The notes: a model not told the origin generated them from the letters alone. DNA of 64,000 bases from Filomicrobium sp. (GCA_017792465.1 CP051234.1:3752501-3816500); one strand, 5' to 3'; positions 47,501 to 54,794 are shown, counted from the first letter of the stretch. Numbers and translations are program-made.

Positions 47501-47905
47501 TTCTATCTCGATGTCGAAGATTTCAACGAAGGCGGTGTAGGGGCGCTTAACCTTCAGATCCGCAATTCGAATGAGTGGGTGTTGGCGGCCACGCCGTCCT
47601 TGGAGATTGGCGGTCAGTTCACGGCGCCTTTGACGGGGACGCAGTTCCGTCCGTATCTGCGTGGTGGGGTGTCCTTCTATAACAAGGATCTCTTGGGCGT
47701 GAACGCGACGTTCGAGGGGGCTCCTGCGAGTGCCGGGACATTCTTCTCAGGCACGGAACTCGACGATATCGTTGCCAACGTCACGGCCGGACTTGATGTT
47801 GTCGATCCGGCTCATGGCGTCGATGTCCGCCTGCGCTACGATGGCCGCTTCAGCGAGAACGTCGAAACGCACGCCGGGAGCCTGAGGGTCGGGCTGCAAT
47901 TCTGA
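38555..47905 (+). CDS. Giant autotransporter adhesin with glycine-rich repeats
   Basis: A type V autotransporter of about 3116 residues. A signal peptide with an extended basic start (about 1-45, ending AQAQ) precedes the passenger. From about 210 to 2530 the passenger is built of about 33 repeats of the form G-(I/V)-(L/F)-A-Q-S-(I/V)-GGGGGxGG, predicted to fold as a beta-helix. A break at about 2240-2470 holds EF-hand-like loops (see repeat entry and findings). The C-terminal about 300 residues (YSSQRFGNEMQSCPV onward) form the transporter barrel ending GLQF. ATG 38555 was preferred over the open frame from 38309. It is surface-exposed, likely in adhesion or biofilm. Confidence 0.9.
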   Translation: MRRCFGPLDKALFTGFSTWIKHGRRATLAAVAVALLAPYQAQAQVNSTCSVSGSTATCSDVPSAGIRYTSGVDTVVVNDPTPTGSAVNISNATVGVFLSADGTSGTSGIASPTLSTVTVTNDNGTTNDTSDDYDETLLVVQSSGARVQDNAGNDVRVEVQNGVQVYVDAVTDQVITEADLTDFSDTYGNASLGSPGGAVNLDNNADLTTTGANGVVGQSKGGDGGNGGVVNLLLVSFGKDGKDAQNGQSVVVTNSGDVTVNGATTDTVGILALSQGGEGGDGGGSFGLIVSDAGAGGDGGDGAAVYVGTTASSNIVTTGEAGHGIYAKSSGGDGGRGGSGAGAVALGSKGGQGGVGGTVEVVNAGSITTSGDYAHGIYGFSLGAGSGSGSSSAGLVAVGGGGGGNADSDTVTISNTGNIQTGGVQAYAILAQSIGGGGGDGGSAGGIFGSVGGSGGSGGDASTVIVCQGGTYNSTTGQCTGAASGSVVKTTGEKSAAIIAQSIGGGGGTGGDAVSAGPVGSVAVGGNGGLGGLAGEVHVTANGTLTTTGSGEAYGILAQSIGGGGGQGGRAIAASIGTGVSVSVALGGDGGTGNSGDDVYVDSTANISTLGDRAAGISAQSIGGGGGAGGLSVAATLSQGASAAVSVGGSGGTGGDGQAVTVNPTSGSITTSGTSAHGVFAQSVGGGGGSGGLAVAASASISGNINVGLGGTGAAGGDAGTVTLNSGAEIETGGIGAYGLYAQSIGGGGGDGGTSVAAGLSATASIAVGVGGTGGGGGTGSLVNVDNEGNVTTTADQSTAILAQSVGGGGGAGGNALTFAGAGGIVAGAVTVGLGGEGSDGGAGGEVQLDNTTGAITTSGANSTALLAQSIGGGGGAGGFAVAGSLAVSKDGSIGVSVALGGGGGAGGTSDVVTVNNAGTIVTGADYANGTISDGSSGIVAQSIAGGGGAGGTSVAASLSFSKGGAASVGVSLGGDGGSGGIADAVTVDNDGSITTRGADSFGILAQSVGGAGGAGGLSVGATLSGSGSGSGSVSVALGGSGGAGSEGKSVTIDNSNTISTDGARAVGIAGQSIGGAGGAGGTSVAGALNFAKGSGIAVGVGLGGLGGDGGSASLVDIDNTGAITTAGADAAGILGQSIGGQGGLGGLNVSGAINASQSAGGSVSVGLGGAGGSGGTSGDVDIFNSGAITTTEARAGGIIAQSIGGEGGQGGLSISFAAGISKDAAGAVSVSLGGSGGGGGTAGGVTVTNSGAIATSGSSNTNVDGERVNTDAHAILAQSIGGSGGIGGVGGSAAIAVGQQKSGSVSVAVGGQGGDGGTAGTVYVDNSGNLSTGGDNSIGLVAQSIGGGGGAGGAAASLSFAFSQQSNSGSVGVAVGGGGGAGVSADTVDVLSSGNIATTGESAFGILAQSIGGDGGQGGFTVAATGTVSREVSGAVGVSVGGAGGTGGTAGDVNVGGVAGLSGNISTQGENASAVVAQSIGGGGGSGGFAGSLTGVINQGKNKRTLALGVTVGGFGGDGGAAGAVDVSTASDAVISTQGDFAYGILAQSIGGKGGNGGGALGAVINSATGGNSSLNASITVGGFGGDGAKASTVNVANAGAIYTGDPSEAFAGQFAHGILAQSIGGDGGSGGFSGSIAFAVGASNQSGNNYNLSTSVGGFGGTGADASTVTVSNTGSVVTYGERARGIFAQSVGGGGGAGGDTGLGDDVWGENFLLDTAVSKIASGNFSELDLGAGGAYAGGYGANSHSLAASVGGFGGAGGDGGLVDVDNDGTIITFGTKGHAIFAQSVGGGGGQGGISTSATAAAAASNSTSISLAVGGFGGAAGDGGDVDVDNSGDIITVYHGAYGVFAQSVGGGGGDGGDTRGFTLQRKDTSLGKNVKPGKQLTVTVGGFGGAGGDSGVVDVDNDGNILTFGTGSVGIFAQTVGGGGGTGGNSSVSNKELSALFENDSTVKKQFLSQKYKLALGGFGGKGGIGREVTVTNRGSITTVGEQATGIYAQSVGGGGGTGGKASTGFSGDLSIGGFGGVGNDGGQVVIANTGAITTTDNLADGIFAQSVGGGGGDGGAADFGDARSARGELIKAIRKDGFKDGLKGFAKKLFLPTFGIGVGGFGGASGDGGEVVVCNGANSDGAGGCSGSFSGATISTTGNASHGIFAQSVGGGGGAGGQAYLTNVGKIGIGGLGGAAGDGGTVTVVNNGSIYTQGYGAYGVFAQSVGGGGGLAGDITFGIENFGKDESKLVRGLVQYTDASQVPGIDLDGDGTVSSAETTASQELFGFGTNALDESLDIDSNGLPISDELAAQFVALYDQNTGADPMAFSPADPLNGQSTSSLDGAVSAALLAALDTAGIDMKDAITAGLKAAYPGLATEIDNLTGSQVLEFLQKAFTTDGTSITLNTGEVFDLLNGITGDGGAVSVTTTGNIVVTGGTSADSEERAGSIGIFAQSVGGGGGIVGNTVEVTEAEIGVDLNLDGDTDDTFDVSDGSAFAGTVGGKGKGGTVYVKHTGSILSPSWNGYGIFAQSTGGDGGSNISIDVDGGTIQGGENEGAAILIDGGDANTLTIGEDSYIYSVNDRAIISGDEDETVSNSGTVVGDVDLGKGTNSFANESTAIFESRTTIGLNGGAFTNAGTFNVSGSGSAGRTRLAGSFQQTGSGQYVVDLNFGARSSDVLRVTGNADLAGKVVPNLLTFSRRAPAELVLLSLGGLTDSGIDVQDTAVIDYGVVFDGNEFKIEILDVDFGLGGGGGGGLTPNEEEVGEFLNTIVNGDGSASLGEFFAYLANLQDPSLIPDILERLHAEPYAALLTPTLYSSQRFGNEMQSCPVAGDVSAIINEGQCIWARFSAGSFDKEETADYNGIQETTQRFTAGAQLALSPNWRLGGALEFEQADSNVSDLSTAELERFSFGGVLKFQKDDWILTAAASGGVATHDVTRYLNLTDIVSYADQAFADVDVRYANVQARAAHLFNLGRGAYIKPIVDLNAFYLDVEDFNEGGVGALNLQIRNSNEWVLAATPSLEIGGQFTAPLTGTQFRPYLRGGVSFYNKDLLGVNATFEGAPASAGTFFSGTELDDIVANVTAGLDVVDPAHGVDVRLRYDGRFSENVETHAGSLRVGLQF
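39190..46150 (+). repeat. About 33 coding repeats GIxAQSxGGGGGxGG
   Basis: Degenerate repeats of about 60-75 residues (180-225 bases) tile the passenger of the autotransporter gene. Each contains a turn with AQSIGGGGGxGG, a strand with VSVALGGxGG and a (D/N)NxGxITT strand. Spacing grows toward the C-terminus where long inserts occur. The first four copies (VVGQSKGGDGG, ILALSQGGEGG, IYAKSSGGDGG, IYGFSLGAGSG) and the last (IFAQSTGGDGG) are the most divergent. Confidence 0.85.
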
Positions 47906-48552
47906 TTTGCCGGCCCGAATAAGGCCCGGTCTATTGGCTGTTTATTGCGCGAATGTGGGGCCAGATGAGCATGGCATCTGATGCGGTGATCGGCATTTGG
48001 TCACCTGACTTGGGCGACACCGCCGGCAGTTGATTTTTAATGCCTTGATTGCATTGATCTGCATTGCCCTGATTGGAACGCAGGCCAATCTTGCGTTCGT
48101 TTCGGTCGGTTTTGGGGCGGTTCGGTAGGTCTTCAATGCGGGCCTGAGCTTGTCTTATCTCTAGAGTATTGAGTGCAAATAATTCGACCGCAGCAAACAC
48201 CAATGTGCTTGCGCTAAATGCGCGCGCCCAAACGTGCACTAAATTGCCCCGTTGAAGCGCCTTCAAAAAATCTCTTCCACATCAATGGGTTAGTGAGCCT
48301 GCTGATTGGGCGCGGATTTTGGCACGTGCCTTGCCATTCATTGTTTAAAATTCCGACAAGTGAGGTGGCAATTCTAGGCAACTAAAATCAAAAAAATTTG
48401 TTCGGTCAGCCGATTTGGCAGCGACTTTCAAAACCGTGTCCGTTCGTTTTGCGGCTCGTTTTGAAATTCGTGCGGGTCGCAGCTGGGCAAAAGGGAGAGC
48501 ACTCGTTCCGGGATTGATGTTTGAGATTAAACCGAAATGCGAGGTGGCGAAC
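47906..48552. other. Intergenic region after the autotransporter
   Basis: A 647-base gap. A weak imperfect hairpin (CCGGCCC with GGCCCGG, 47911-47931) follows the adhesin stop without a T tract. TTGAAG-CGC-CTTCAA at 48251-48265 is a small palindrome. A 111-residue minus-strand frame (47931-48266) has a TTG start and no family resemblance, so it is not called. The promoter of the transporter gene should lie here. Confidence 0.45.
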
Positions 48553-50061
48553 ATGACTGATCAAGCTGTCATTGTAGATTCCCCTAAAGAGGGGAATCTT
48601 TTCGATGCATTGAATTTGCTTATTGGACCAATACTGTTTTTTGTGGCCATCAGTCTGCCCGTTTTCGGGCCACCGCAAGCCCGCATCGGTTTCGGAATAC
48701 TGTTCTGGATGGTCTATTGGTGGGTCACGACACCTGTCGATATCAAGATTACCTGCCTCGTCCCCTTAATCGTCGTCGCCTTTTATCCCTACATGCCGAT
48801 TCAGAAAGTCATGGAAGCGTATGTCCATAAGCATGCGTTTCTGATCATCGGCGCTTCGATGGTCACGGCAGCCTGGGCACGCTGGGGGTTCGCCAAACGG
48901 CTTTCGCTGATGTTCTTGTCGCGCGCCGGGAACAGCGTGCAGGTGCAGACCGTCAGTTGGTTCATCTTCTGTGCGCTCCTAAGTTTCGTCATGGGCAACA
49001 CGCCGGTTGGCGCGGTATTGGCGCCGATTGCGACAGCTGCTTTGGCGTATTCCGGCTTCAAGACATTCGAGGACCGCTACAGCAGTGCAGCGGCGTCGAA
49101 TGTGTTGATTGCCATTGCCTGGGGCGCTTCGATCGGCGGGATGGCGACGCCATTGGGCGGCGGTCAGGCCGTCGTCACGTTAGGTCTTTTCGAAAAGTAC
49201 ATCGGCCACGAGATATTTTTTACCGACTGGGCCGCGCGCATGGTTCCGATCTCGCTGCTGATTGTCGGCACGACGGCGGCTTATATGTACTACTTCATGA
49301 AGCCTGAGGTCGAAACGTTCGAAGGCAACAAGGACTATTACAAGTCCGAATTGAAAAATATGGGTCCGATCAGCTTCGAAGAGATCGTTATCTGTGTCGG
49401 GTTCTTGTTGATCATGCTGCTGGCAATCACGCGGCCACTATATGTCGACATGATCAAGGGGCCATATTTCAAATGGCTGCATTTCTCGCCGTTGTTCTTT
49501 ATCTTCGCCTGCCTGTTATTCGTGATCCCGTCGCGTAGTAGCAAGGGCGAAACGATTTTGAGCGGCAAGACGATGGCCGAGCATTTCCCGATTGCCATTG
49601 TCTTTATCTGGCCTGCTGCTGTGGCGCTCGGCCGGATTTTGAACAAGACCGGCGCGAGCGATGTGTTCGCAGGCTGGCTGCAGCCTTATCTAAGCTCAGG
49701 CGATGCGACAGCCATTGCGGCGGTTGGGTTCGGTGCGACCGCACTTTCGCAGATGACGTCCGATACGGCAGCTGCCGGTGTGATGATCCCGCTTGTCATC
49801 GAAGCGTTCAAGGATTGGCACGGGCTCGAATATGGCTCGGTTGCGTTTATCTGGATTGCGGGGGCTGCGCTCAGTTGGAGTTTTGCGGTCGCCTCGGCAA
49901 CCGGCGCGCAAGGCATTGTGGCTGGTTACGGTGCGAACCTGGGGCGGATGTTCCTGTTCGGACTTGGTGCGGCCGCGCTCTCGCTGGCGGTGACTCTCAT
50001 CTACTTCATCATCGCGGTTGGGGTGCTGCAGCTCGACTTCTACATCCTTCCACCAAGTTAG
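48553..50061 (+). CDS. DASS/SLC13-family anion transporter
   Basis: A 502-residue sodium-coupled anion transporter with about 12 membrane segments. The two family motifs at re-entrant loops are present in variant form: MGNTPVGAVLAPIATA in the first half and MTSDTAAAGVMIPLV in the second (family SNT/SNV-type). A third, GGMATPLGGGQAVV, follows. The substrate could be a dicarboxylate, sulfate or another oxyanion and cannot be decided. ATG 48553 has GAGGTGG upstream; the frame from 48415 is not supported. A metallophosphoesterase gene lies downstream on the same strand. Confidence 0.88.
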   Translation: MTDQAVIVDSPKEGNLFDALNLLIGPILFFVAISLPVFGPPQARIGFGILFWMVYWWVTTPVDIKITCLVPLIVVAFYPYMPIQKVMEAYVHKHAFLIIGASMVTAAWARWGFAKRLSLMFLSRAGNSVQVQTVSWFIFCALLSFVMGNTPVGAVLAPIATAALAYSGFKTFEDRYSSAAASNVLIAIAWGASIGGMATPLGGGQAVVTLGLFEKYIGHEIFFTDWAARMVPISLLIVGTTAAYMYYFMKPEVETFEGNKDYYKSELKNMGPISFEEIVICVGFLLIMLLAITRPLYVDMIKGPYFKWLHFSPLFFIFACLLFVIPSRSSKGETILSGKTMAEHFPIAIVFIWPAAVALGRILNKTGASDVFAGWLQPYLSSGDATAIAAVGFGATALSQMTSDTAAAGVMIPLVIEAFKDWHGLEYGSVAFIWIAGAALSWSFAVASATGAQGIVAGYGANLGRMFLFGLGAAALSLAVTLIYFIIAVGVLQLDFYILPPS

Positions 50062-50082
50062 GTTCGGGTGCGGCCTAGCGAA

Positions 50083-50113
50083 GGAGCGGCGCAGGGGGTG
50101 TTTGCGCCGCTCC
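50083..50113 (+). promoter_or_regulatory. Perfect 11-bp hairpin between transporter and phosphoesterase genes
   Basis: GGAGCGGCGCA (50083-50093) pairs perfectly with TGCGCCGCTCC (50103-50113) around a 9-base loop. It is followed by ACCTTTCC, so it is weak as a terminator and more likely an attenuator or an mRNA-stabilising stem. A strong AGGAGG for the downstream gene lies 60 bases on. Confidence 0.55.
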
Positions 50114-50188
50114 ACCTTTCCTGGATTTGCAGCCAGGCAGATCAAAAAATTCAACCTGAATTGAAACCACTCACAGGAGGAGTTGCCG

Positions 50189-51337
50189 GTGAGCGAAGGA
50201 AAAGCGTCTCAGACTTTCAAGCTTTGGGTGTTCTCGGATGCGCACGTTGCAACGGACAAGGCGGTGGCCGATGCGATCCGCAATGGAATGGAGTTCGTTC
50301 CGCCGGTTGGCTACCCTGAAAGCCTGGCCAACGCACTGAGGCAGTCTGAAAAAGGGGGCAAGCTTGGAGGGCCGGCGTTTGATTGGGACATCGCGCTTGA
50401 CCTGGGCGACAACGCTGGCCTTTGGGACATTCCCGACGACAGCCAAGGCGTTGAGGTCGTCCGGCAGTATTCGGTTCTTGAGAAACACAAGCGCGAAGAT
50501 ATCTATCCGATTGCCGGCAACCATGACGCTTCGCCGGGAACGACGTCCGCCGACGGCGGCCTGCCGGACAACTGGTGGTTCAGAAAATATGTCGACCCGA
50601 TGGGCGAGTTCCAGGAGTTTTCCAAGGTCGATGCGTCCAAGCGTCCGTATCCCGCGGAAGGCACGTGGGAGCGCTATACCTTCAAAGTCGGCAATGTCCG
50701 TTTCTTGATGATGAGCGACCGCAACGATCTGCCTTATCCGGTCGGTCGGCGCGAGACGGGTGGTGGATCACCGGCAGGCGCCGTCACGCGCGACACGTTC
50801 CAATGGTGGAAGGACCTCGTCGAAGCCGATCCCGATGAAATCAAGATCAGCTGTCACCACCACATGCTGCGTGAAACAACGGTTGCTTCAGGCGACTTCG
50901 AAGGTGTCTCGCAATATCCTGATGGCACCTATCGGCATGGGCGGTATCATGGTGTCGATGGGGTCCCCGAGGGGGCTTCCTACCTCTACTTCCTCGAAGA
51001 CGAGCCTAAGGCGCAGGCCTTTGAGCACTATCTGGAAGAACATCCCGGTGCCGTCGATATCTGGCTTGGCGGGCACACACACACGCATCCCGACGACCTG
51101 AAAGGCGGACGCAGTCACATCGAGAAGAAGTGGAGCACCAATTTCGTCAACTGCGCTCAGCTTTCGAAATTCCATTCATTCGTGACATGCCCGCCTATGA
51201 GCCGCTACTTTACGTTTGCCGTCGGTTCGCCGCTTGTGCGCGTGCAGTGCTATTTGCATGACGACAGCCATGCTCCGGAAGGCTGGTATGCTCCTGGGGA
51301 ACGGGTGCTGGAACTCGGCAAGCCCTTCGAACTCTGA
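50189..51337 (+). CDS. Calcineurin-like metallophosphoesterase
   Basis: A 382-residue cytoplasmic enzyme with the full dimetal set: FSDAH (D17, H19), LGDN (D74), GNHD (N111, H112), CHHH near 222-225 and GGHTHTH near 294-300. It hydrolyses phosphomono- or phosphodiester bonds; the substrate is unknown. A GTG start at 50189 is proposed, 8 bases after AGGAGG; the TTG at 50183 is too close to it. Its place after an anion transporter suggests that the transported anion or its derivative is the substrate, but this is inference. Confidence 0.88.
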   Translation: MSEGKASQTFKLWVFSDAHVATDKAVADAIRNGMEFVPPVGYPESLANALRQSEKGGKLGGPAFDWDIALDLGDNAGLWDIPDDSQGVEVVRQYSVLEKHKREDIYPIAGNHDASPGTTSADGGLPDNWWFRKYVDPMGEFQEFSKVDASKRPYPAEGTWERYTFKVGNVRFLMMSDRNDLPYPVGRRETGGGSPAGAVTRDTFQWWKDLVEADPDEIKISCHHHMLRETTVASGDFEGVSQYPDGTYRHGRYHGVDGVPEGASYLYFLEDEPKAQAFEHYLEEHPGAVDIWLGGHTHTHPDDLKGGRSHIEKKWSTNFVNCAQLSKFHSFVTCPPMSRYFTFAVGSPLVRVQCYLHDDSHAPEGWYAPGERVLELGKPFEL

Positions 51338-51589
51338 AGTCGTGCGGCGGGGCCGTTTTCTACTGCAATCTGGATGGAAGAATACGCCTCAGCGAGCTTC
51401 ATCTAGCTTAGGTTCTGATCTGGCTAATGCACCAGCGCCTCGCGATAAAACTTTGTCCGGCCCCGGTGATTTTTTACCAAGGGCCGGAACAATTTTTGCA
51501 TTGCAGCATTTATTCCTGAAAGATTGTCCCGATGTGGGTTCATGGCGCCACATCAGTCGATGCGCTCGGCATTTTTCAAGGAATTCACA

Positions 51590-51832
51590 ATGAAACCCGC
51601 TTCTGATTTGGAAGGCTCTGATCCAGGACTGCCGCTTACGTTGATCAGCACCAGCGATGTCGACGACATCGTCGCTTCACAACTGCCGCCTGAAGAAAAA
51701 ATTACCGAGTTGATCAAGATGAGGGATCGTCTCGCAAAGGCTGGACCCGATACTGAAACTACCAATCGCGATGTCCTTGCAAGCCTAAATCAAGCGTTGG
51801 AGTTGTTGGTCGCTGACCGCTATCTCCTGTGA
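51590..51832 (+). CDS. Small acidic protein of unknown function
   Basis: An 80-residue acidic, soluble protein, with two predicted helices (PPEEKITELIKMRDRLAKAG and NRDVLASLNQALELLVADRYLL). ATG 51590 has AAGGAATT about 6 bases before it; an earlier start at 51524 is unsupported. No family recognised. It stands alone, 252 bases after the phosphoesterase and 180 before the next gene. Confidence 0.6.
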   Translation: MKPASDLEGSDPGLPLTLISTSDVDDIVASQLPPEEKITELIKMRDRLAKAGPDTETTNRDVLASLNQALELLVADRYLL

Positions 51833-52012
51833 CCTGTGCCTTTCCACTGACCGACGAGCAAAGCTTCCGCTTGCGCTCGCAAGCGTTCGGATAGGTGTGT
51901 ATCGGTGGTCGGTTTCGATTGCCTGTCAGCGCTTTGCGGAACCGGTTTGGCACCTGCGAGTTTGGGTATCGTTGTCGTGAAAAGCGACTGAAGTTTTGCT
52001 ATGGAGGCTGAA

Positions 52013-52492
52013 ATGGGCAACTCGTTGCCAAACATCAATTCAGCGATGGCAGAAGATATCAAATCGATCGGTGGTATTTCGGACCAGGTTGCCAATGCGA
52101 TCGTCGACTACATTGCCGACAATTCACCACTTGATAGTTTGGCCACGCTCGAAGACGTGCAGGGCGTCGGTCCAGCAACCATCCGCAAGATCCGTGGCTC
52201 TTTCAGCGTCTCAGAACTAAGCCCGGGCAAGCCGGCTCAGGTTCAGCCCTCAGAGGATGAGCCCACTGAAGCTGACGAAAATTTTGCGCGCCAGGACGAC
52301 ATCTCGCGGAACGTTTTCGAAGAAATGATCATCTGGCAATCAGAGCTGGCGCTTTTTGCGACGCGCGAAGCTCTCAATGTACGCACGCCAATACAAGCGC
52401 TTGCTCTGCAGCAGGAATTGGCCCGGCAATACTTCGAACTGGCGACCCGCATGATGCGTGGCGCATCATCAGGTTTCTGGGCGGTTCGCTAA
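52013..52492 (+). CDS. HhH-phasin-like fusion protein
   Basis: A 159-residue protein. Residues 6-65 are two helix-hairpin-helix-like motifs (INSAMAEDIKSIGGISDQVA, then TLEDVQGVGPATIRKIRG), the ComEA-like DNA-binding pattern. A proline/acidic linker (about 66-95) follows. Residues 96-150 (ISRNVFEEMIIWQSELALFATREA) are an amphipathic helix like the phasin fold of polyhydroxyalkanoate granules. The ATG at 52013 has GGAGG 5 bases upstream. The combination would allow attachment of DNA to granules, as phasin-DNA anchors do; this is inference. Confidence 0.75.
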   Translation: MGNSLPNINSAMAEDIKSIGGISDQVANAIVDYIADNSPLDSLATLEDVQGVGPATIRKIRGSFSVSELSPGKPAQVQPSEDEPTEADENFARQDDISRNVFEEMIIWQSELALFATREALNVRTPIQALALQQELARQYFELATRMMRGASSGFWAVR

Positions 52493-52591
52493 ATCTGCAT
52501 CCGCCGCGTTGATTTCCGCTTGTCCGTTGGTCAATCGGGCCTGTTGACGCCCGACTTGGCTTCAGCGCGTTTTGCCACCATTGGTCGAGTT

Positions 52592-53275
52592 TTATTTGTT
52601 CTCAGTGCTCAGCCGGTATCCAAGGCCGCGGACTGTTTCGATGCTGATGTCTTTTTTGGCGAGCTTTTTGCGCAAACGATGGACGTAAAGCTCAATCGCT
52701 TTTGGATTGGCGTCCTCATCCAGTGAAAATACCCGCGACGCAATTGTCGCCTTTTCGACAGCAGCGCCGCGTGAGCGAATGAGGACCTGCAGGACAGTTC
52801 GTTCCCGTGGTGTCAGTTCGAGTTGTTCATCCTCGTACCAGACTTCGCCGCTTGCGATGTTCATCTGTAGCGGTCCGAATACAGCCGTTTGCGATTTCTC
52901 AAATCCTGACGTCTGGTTTTCCTGAATTGCGGCCCGGTTGATCCGCAGCTTGAACTCCGAAGGCCGGATCGGCAGCATGACAAAGTCGCTTGCGCCGCAA
53001 TCCATTGCCGTGGCGATTTTGTCGACGCTGTCCTGGCTTGCGCAGGCGATGACCTGGGGGGCCATCCGGTTTGAGGAAAAGCGTGTCAGCTCTTTGAGGT
53101 CGCCGGTCGCGACAGCATCCAGTTCGATAATCGTAACGTCGTAGTTATTCGTTTCGATCAACTCTTCAGCTTCTGCCAGTGAAACAGCGTGGTCGATCGA
53201 TAACACCATGCTTCTGAGCAGGCCTGAAATCTCAGAGCTGCGTTGGCTGGTCTCGTTGATGTGAAGAATACGCAT
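52592..53275 (-). CDS. OmpR-type response regulator with atypical receiver
   Basis: A 227-residue regulator. The C-terminal winged helix is intact (residues about 150-225: LTPRERTVLQVLIRSRGAAVE, ELYVHRLRKKL, VRGLGYRL). The receiver lost its chemistry: the phospho-acceptor Asp aligns with E51 (DVTIIELD), the N-terminal acidic pair is missing (LHINET), and the conserved Lys is L101 (VMLPIRPSEF). It may act without phosphorylation or be always active. No histidine kinase lies next to it. It is divergent from the porin gene, which it could control. Confidence 0.85.
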   Translation of the reverse strand: MRILHINETSQRSSEISGLLRSMVLSIDHAVSLAEAEELIETNNYDVTIIELDAVATGDLKELTRFSSNRMAPQVIACASQDSVDKIATAMDCGASDFVMLPIRPSEFKLRINRAAIQENQTSGFEKSQTAVFGPLQMNIASGEVWYEDEQLELTPRERTVLQVLIRSRGAAVEKATIASRVFSLDEDANPKAIELYVHRLRKKLAKKDISIETVRGLGYRLSTENK

Positions 53276-53552
53276 AAAAATTCATTGCCGCCCGCGACCT
53301 TCATGTCATGCCGCGCCGGATTTTCTCCCCTCATGCTCCGCAGCAACTTTATGGGGCACTTACATGACCCTTTCTTGAAATTCGGCAGTGGTTCTTTGGC
53401 CACGCGAATGAAAGCGCACTGAAAGCTTGTCCACATATTTTCCCCAGCGAGGTCGAGCCATGGTTGTCAGCCACGGGGCTTCAAATGTGTGGGGCAATCG
53501 GGAGCTGGAAAGCCAGACTTGCCTTTGTAACTGGAATTGGGGGTAGCTTGGA

Positions 53553-54794
53553 ATGAGCTTTCGTTTTGTAGGTCTTGCCGCGTTAATGGCAAGCGTTGCG
53601 TTCTCCTCGAACGCTTTTGCAGCGGATCTCGGCGGCGATTGCTGCGCAGATCTCGAAGAGCGCGTTGCGGAACTGGAAGCAACGACCGCTCGTAAGGGTA
53701 ACCGTAAGGTCTCCTTGAAGATTTACGGTCAGGTCAACACTGGCGTGATGTTCTGGGACAATGGCCAAGAGAGCAACACGTACGTCGTCGACAACGACAT
53801 TTCTTCGACCCGCTTCGGCTTCAAAGGCAAAGCAAAAATCACGTCCGAGTGGTCTGCTGGCTTCAAGATCGAAATCGAAGCGCAGTCGGCTGCGTCGAAC
53901 GAAGTCGACGAAGATACCGATGACAGCTCCGCCATCAACCTGCGCAAGGCCGAATGGTATTTGAAGTCGAAGAGACTGGGTCAGGTTTCTGTCGGCCAGG
54001 GCAGCTTCTCGAACGACGGCACGGCGACGGTTGACCTTTCGGGTACGAACGTCATCGCTCAGTTCGACGACTTGAAGTTCGGTGAGAAAATCGATCCTCG
54101 CAAGCCAGGCTCCGGCGGTCGTGGCGACTACGACGACTACACCCGTGGTGGCAGCTTCGAATTCAACCGTGGCAACCGCGTCCGCTACGATTCTCCAACA
54201 TTCGCTGGCTTCAAGGCTTCGGCGGCCTGGGGTGAAGACGACGCTTGGGATATCGCTCTGCGCTATGCCGGTGAATTCGGTGATGTTCGCCTGGCCGGTG
54301 CCGTTGGCTACGGTGTCTCCACGGACGCTTCGAGCCTTTCGAACGACAACTCCTGTGCGGCTCCTGGCCGTGGCGGCGTTTGCGACGAGAACCAGGTTGT
54401 TACGGGCTCTGTCTCCATGATCCACGCTCCGACGGGTTTGTTCGTCACGGCGGCTGGTGCATGGCGTGAATTCGACAACATCGAAGCTCTCGGCGAGTAC
54501 GACGAAGAAAACACCTACTGGGCCGTCCGCGCTGGTATTTCCAAGAAGTTCTACGCTCTCGGCAAGACTGCATTCTACGGTGAGTATCAACGTACCGAGA
54601 ACGACAATTTCCGCGGCACGCTGGGTCTCGACTCGGAAGTCGACATCTACGGCGCTGGTGTCGTTCAGAAGATCGATGCTGCTGCCATGGAACTGTACCT
54701 GGGCTATCGTCACGTCGAAGTTGATGACAACGATCCGGCCAATGACTTCAACGATCTCGATGTCGTCATGAGCGGTGCACGCATCAAGTTCTAA
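53553..54794 (+). CDS. Outer-membrane porin
   Basis: A 413-residue 16-stranded-type porin of the alphaproteobacterial kind. A signal peptide ends near AFAA, an N-terminal coiled-coil-like segment CCADLEERVAELEATTARKG follows, then KVSLKIYGQVNTGVMFWDNG and a barrel ending in ARIKF. Codon choice leans to GCT, GGT and CGT more than in neighbours, in line with high expression. A perfect terminator follows. The gene is divergent from the OmpR-type regulator (277-base gap). Passive uptake of small solutes is the presumed role. Confidence 0.92.
   Translation: MSFRFVGLAALMASVAFSSNAFAADLGGDCCADLEERVAELEATTARKGNRKVSLKIYGQVNTGVMFWDNGQESNTYVVDNDISSTRFGFKGKAKITSEWSAGFKIEIEAQSAASNEVDEDTDDSSAINLRKAEWYLKSKRLGQVSVGQGSFSNDGTATVDLSGTNVIAQFDDLKFGEKIDPRKPGSGGRGDYDDYTRGGSFEFNRGNRVRYDSPTFAGFKASAAWGEDDAWDIALRYAGEFGDVRLAGAVGYGVSTDASSLSNDNSCAAPGRGGVCDENQVVTGSVSMIHAPTGLFVTAAGAWREFDNIEALGEYDEENTYWAVRAGISKKFYALGKTAFYGEYQRTENDNFRGTLGLDSEVDIYGAGVVQKIDAAAMELYLGYRHVEVDDNDPANDFNDLDVVMSGARIKF

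Noticed and set aside
47931-48266. 111-residue minus-strand frame after the adhesin
   Set aside because: It has a TTG start, no ribosome site and low-complexity text. It was left as intergenic.
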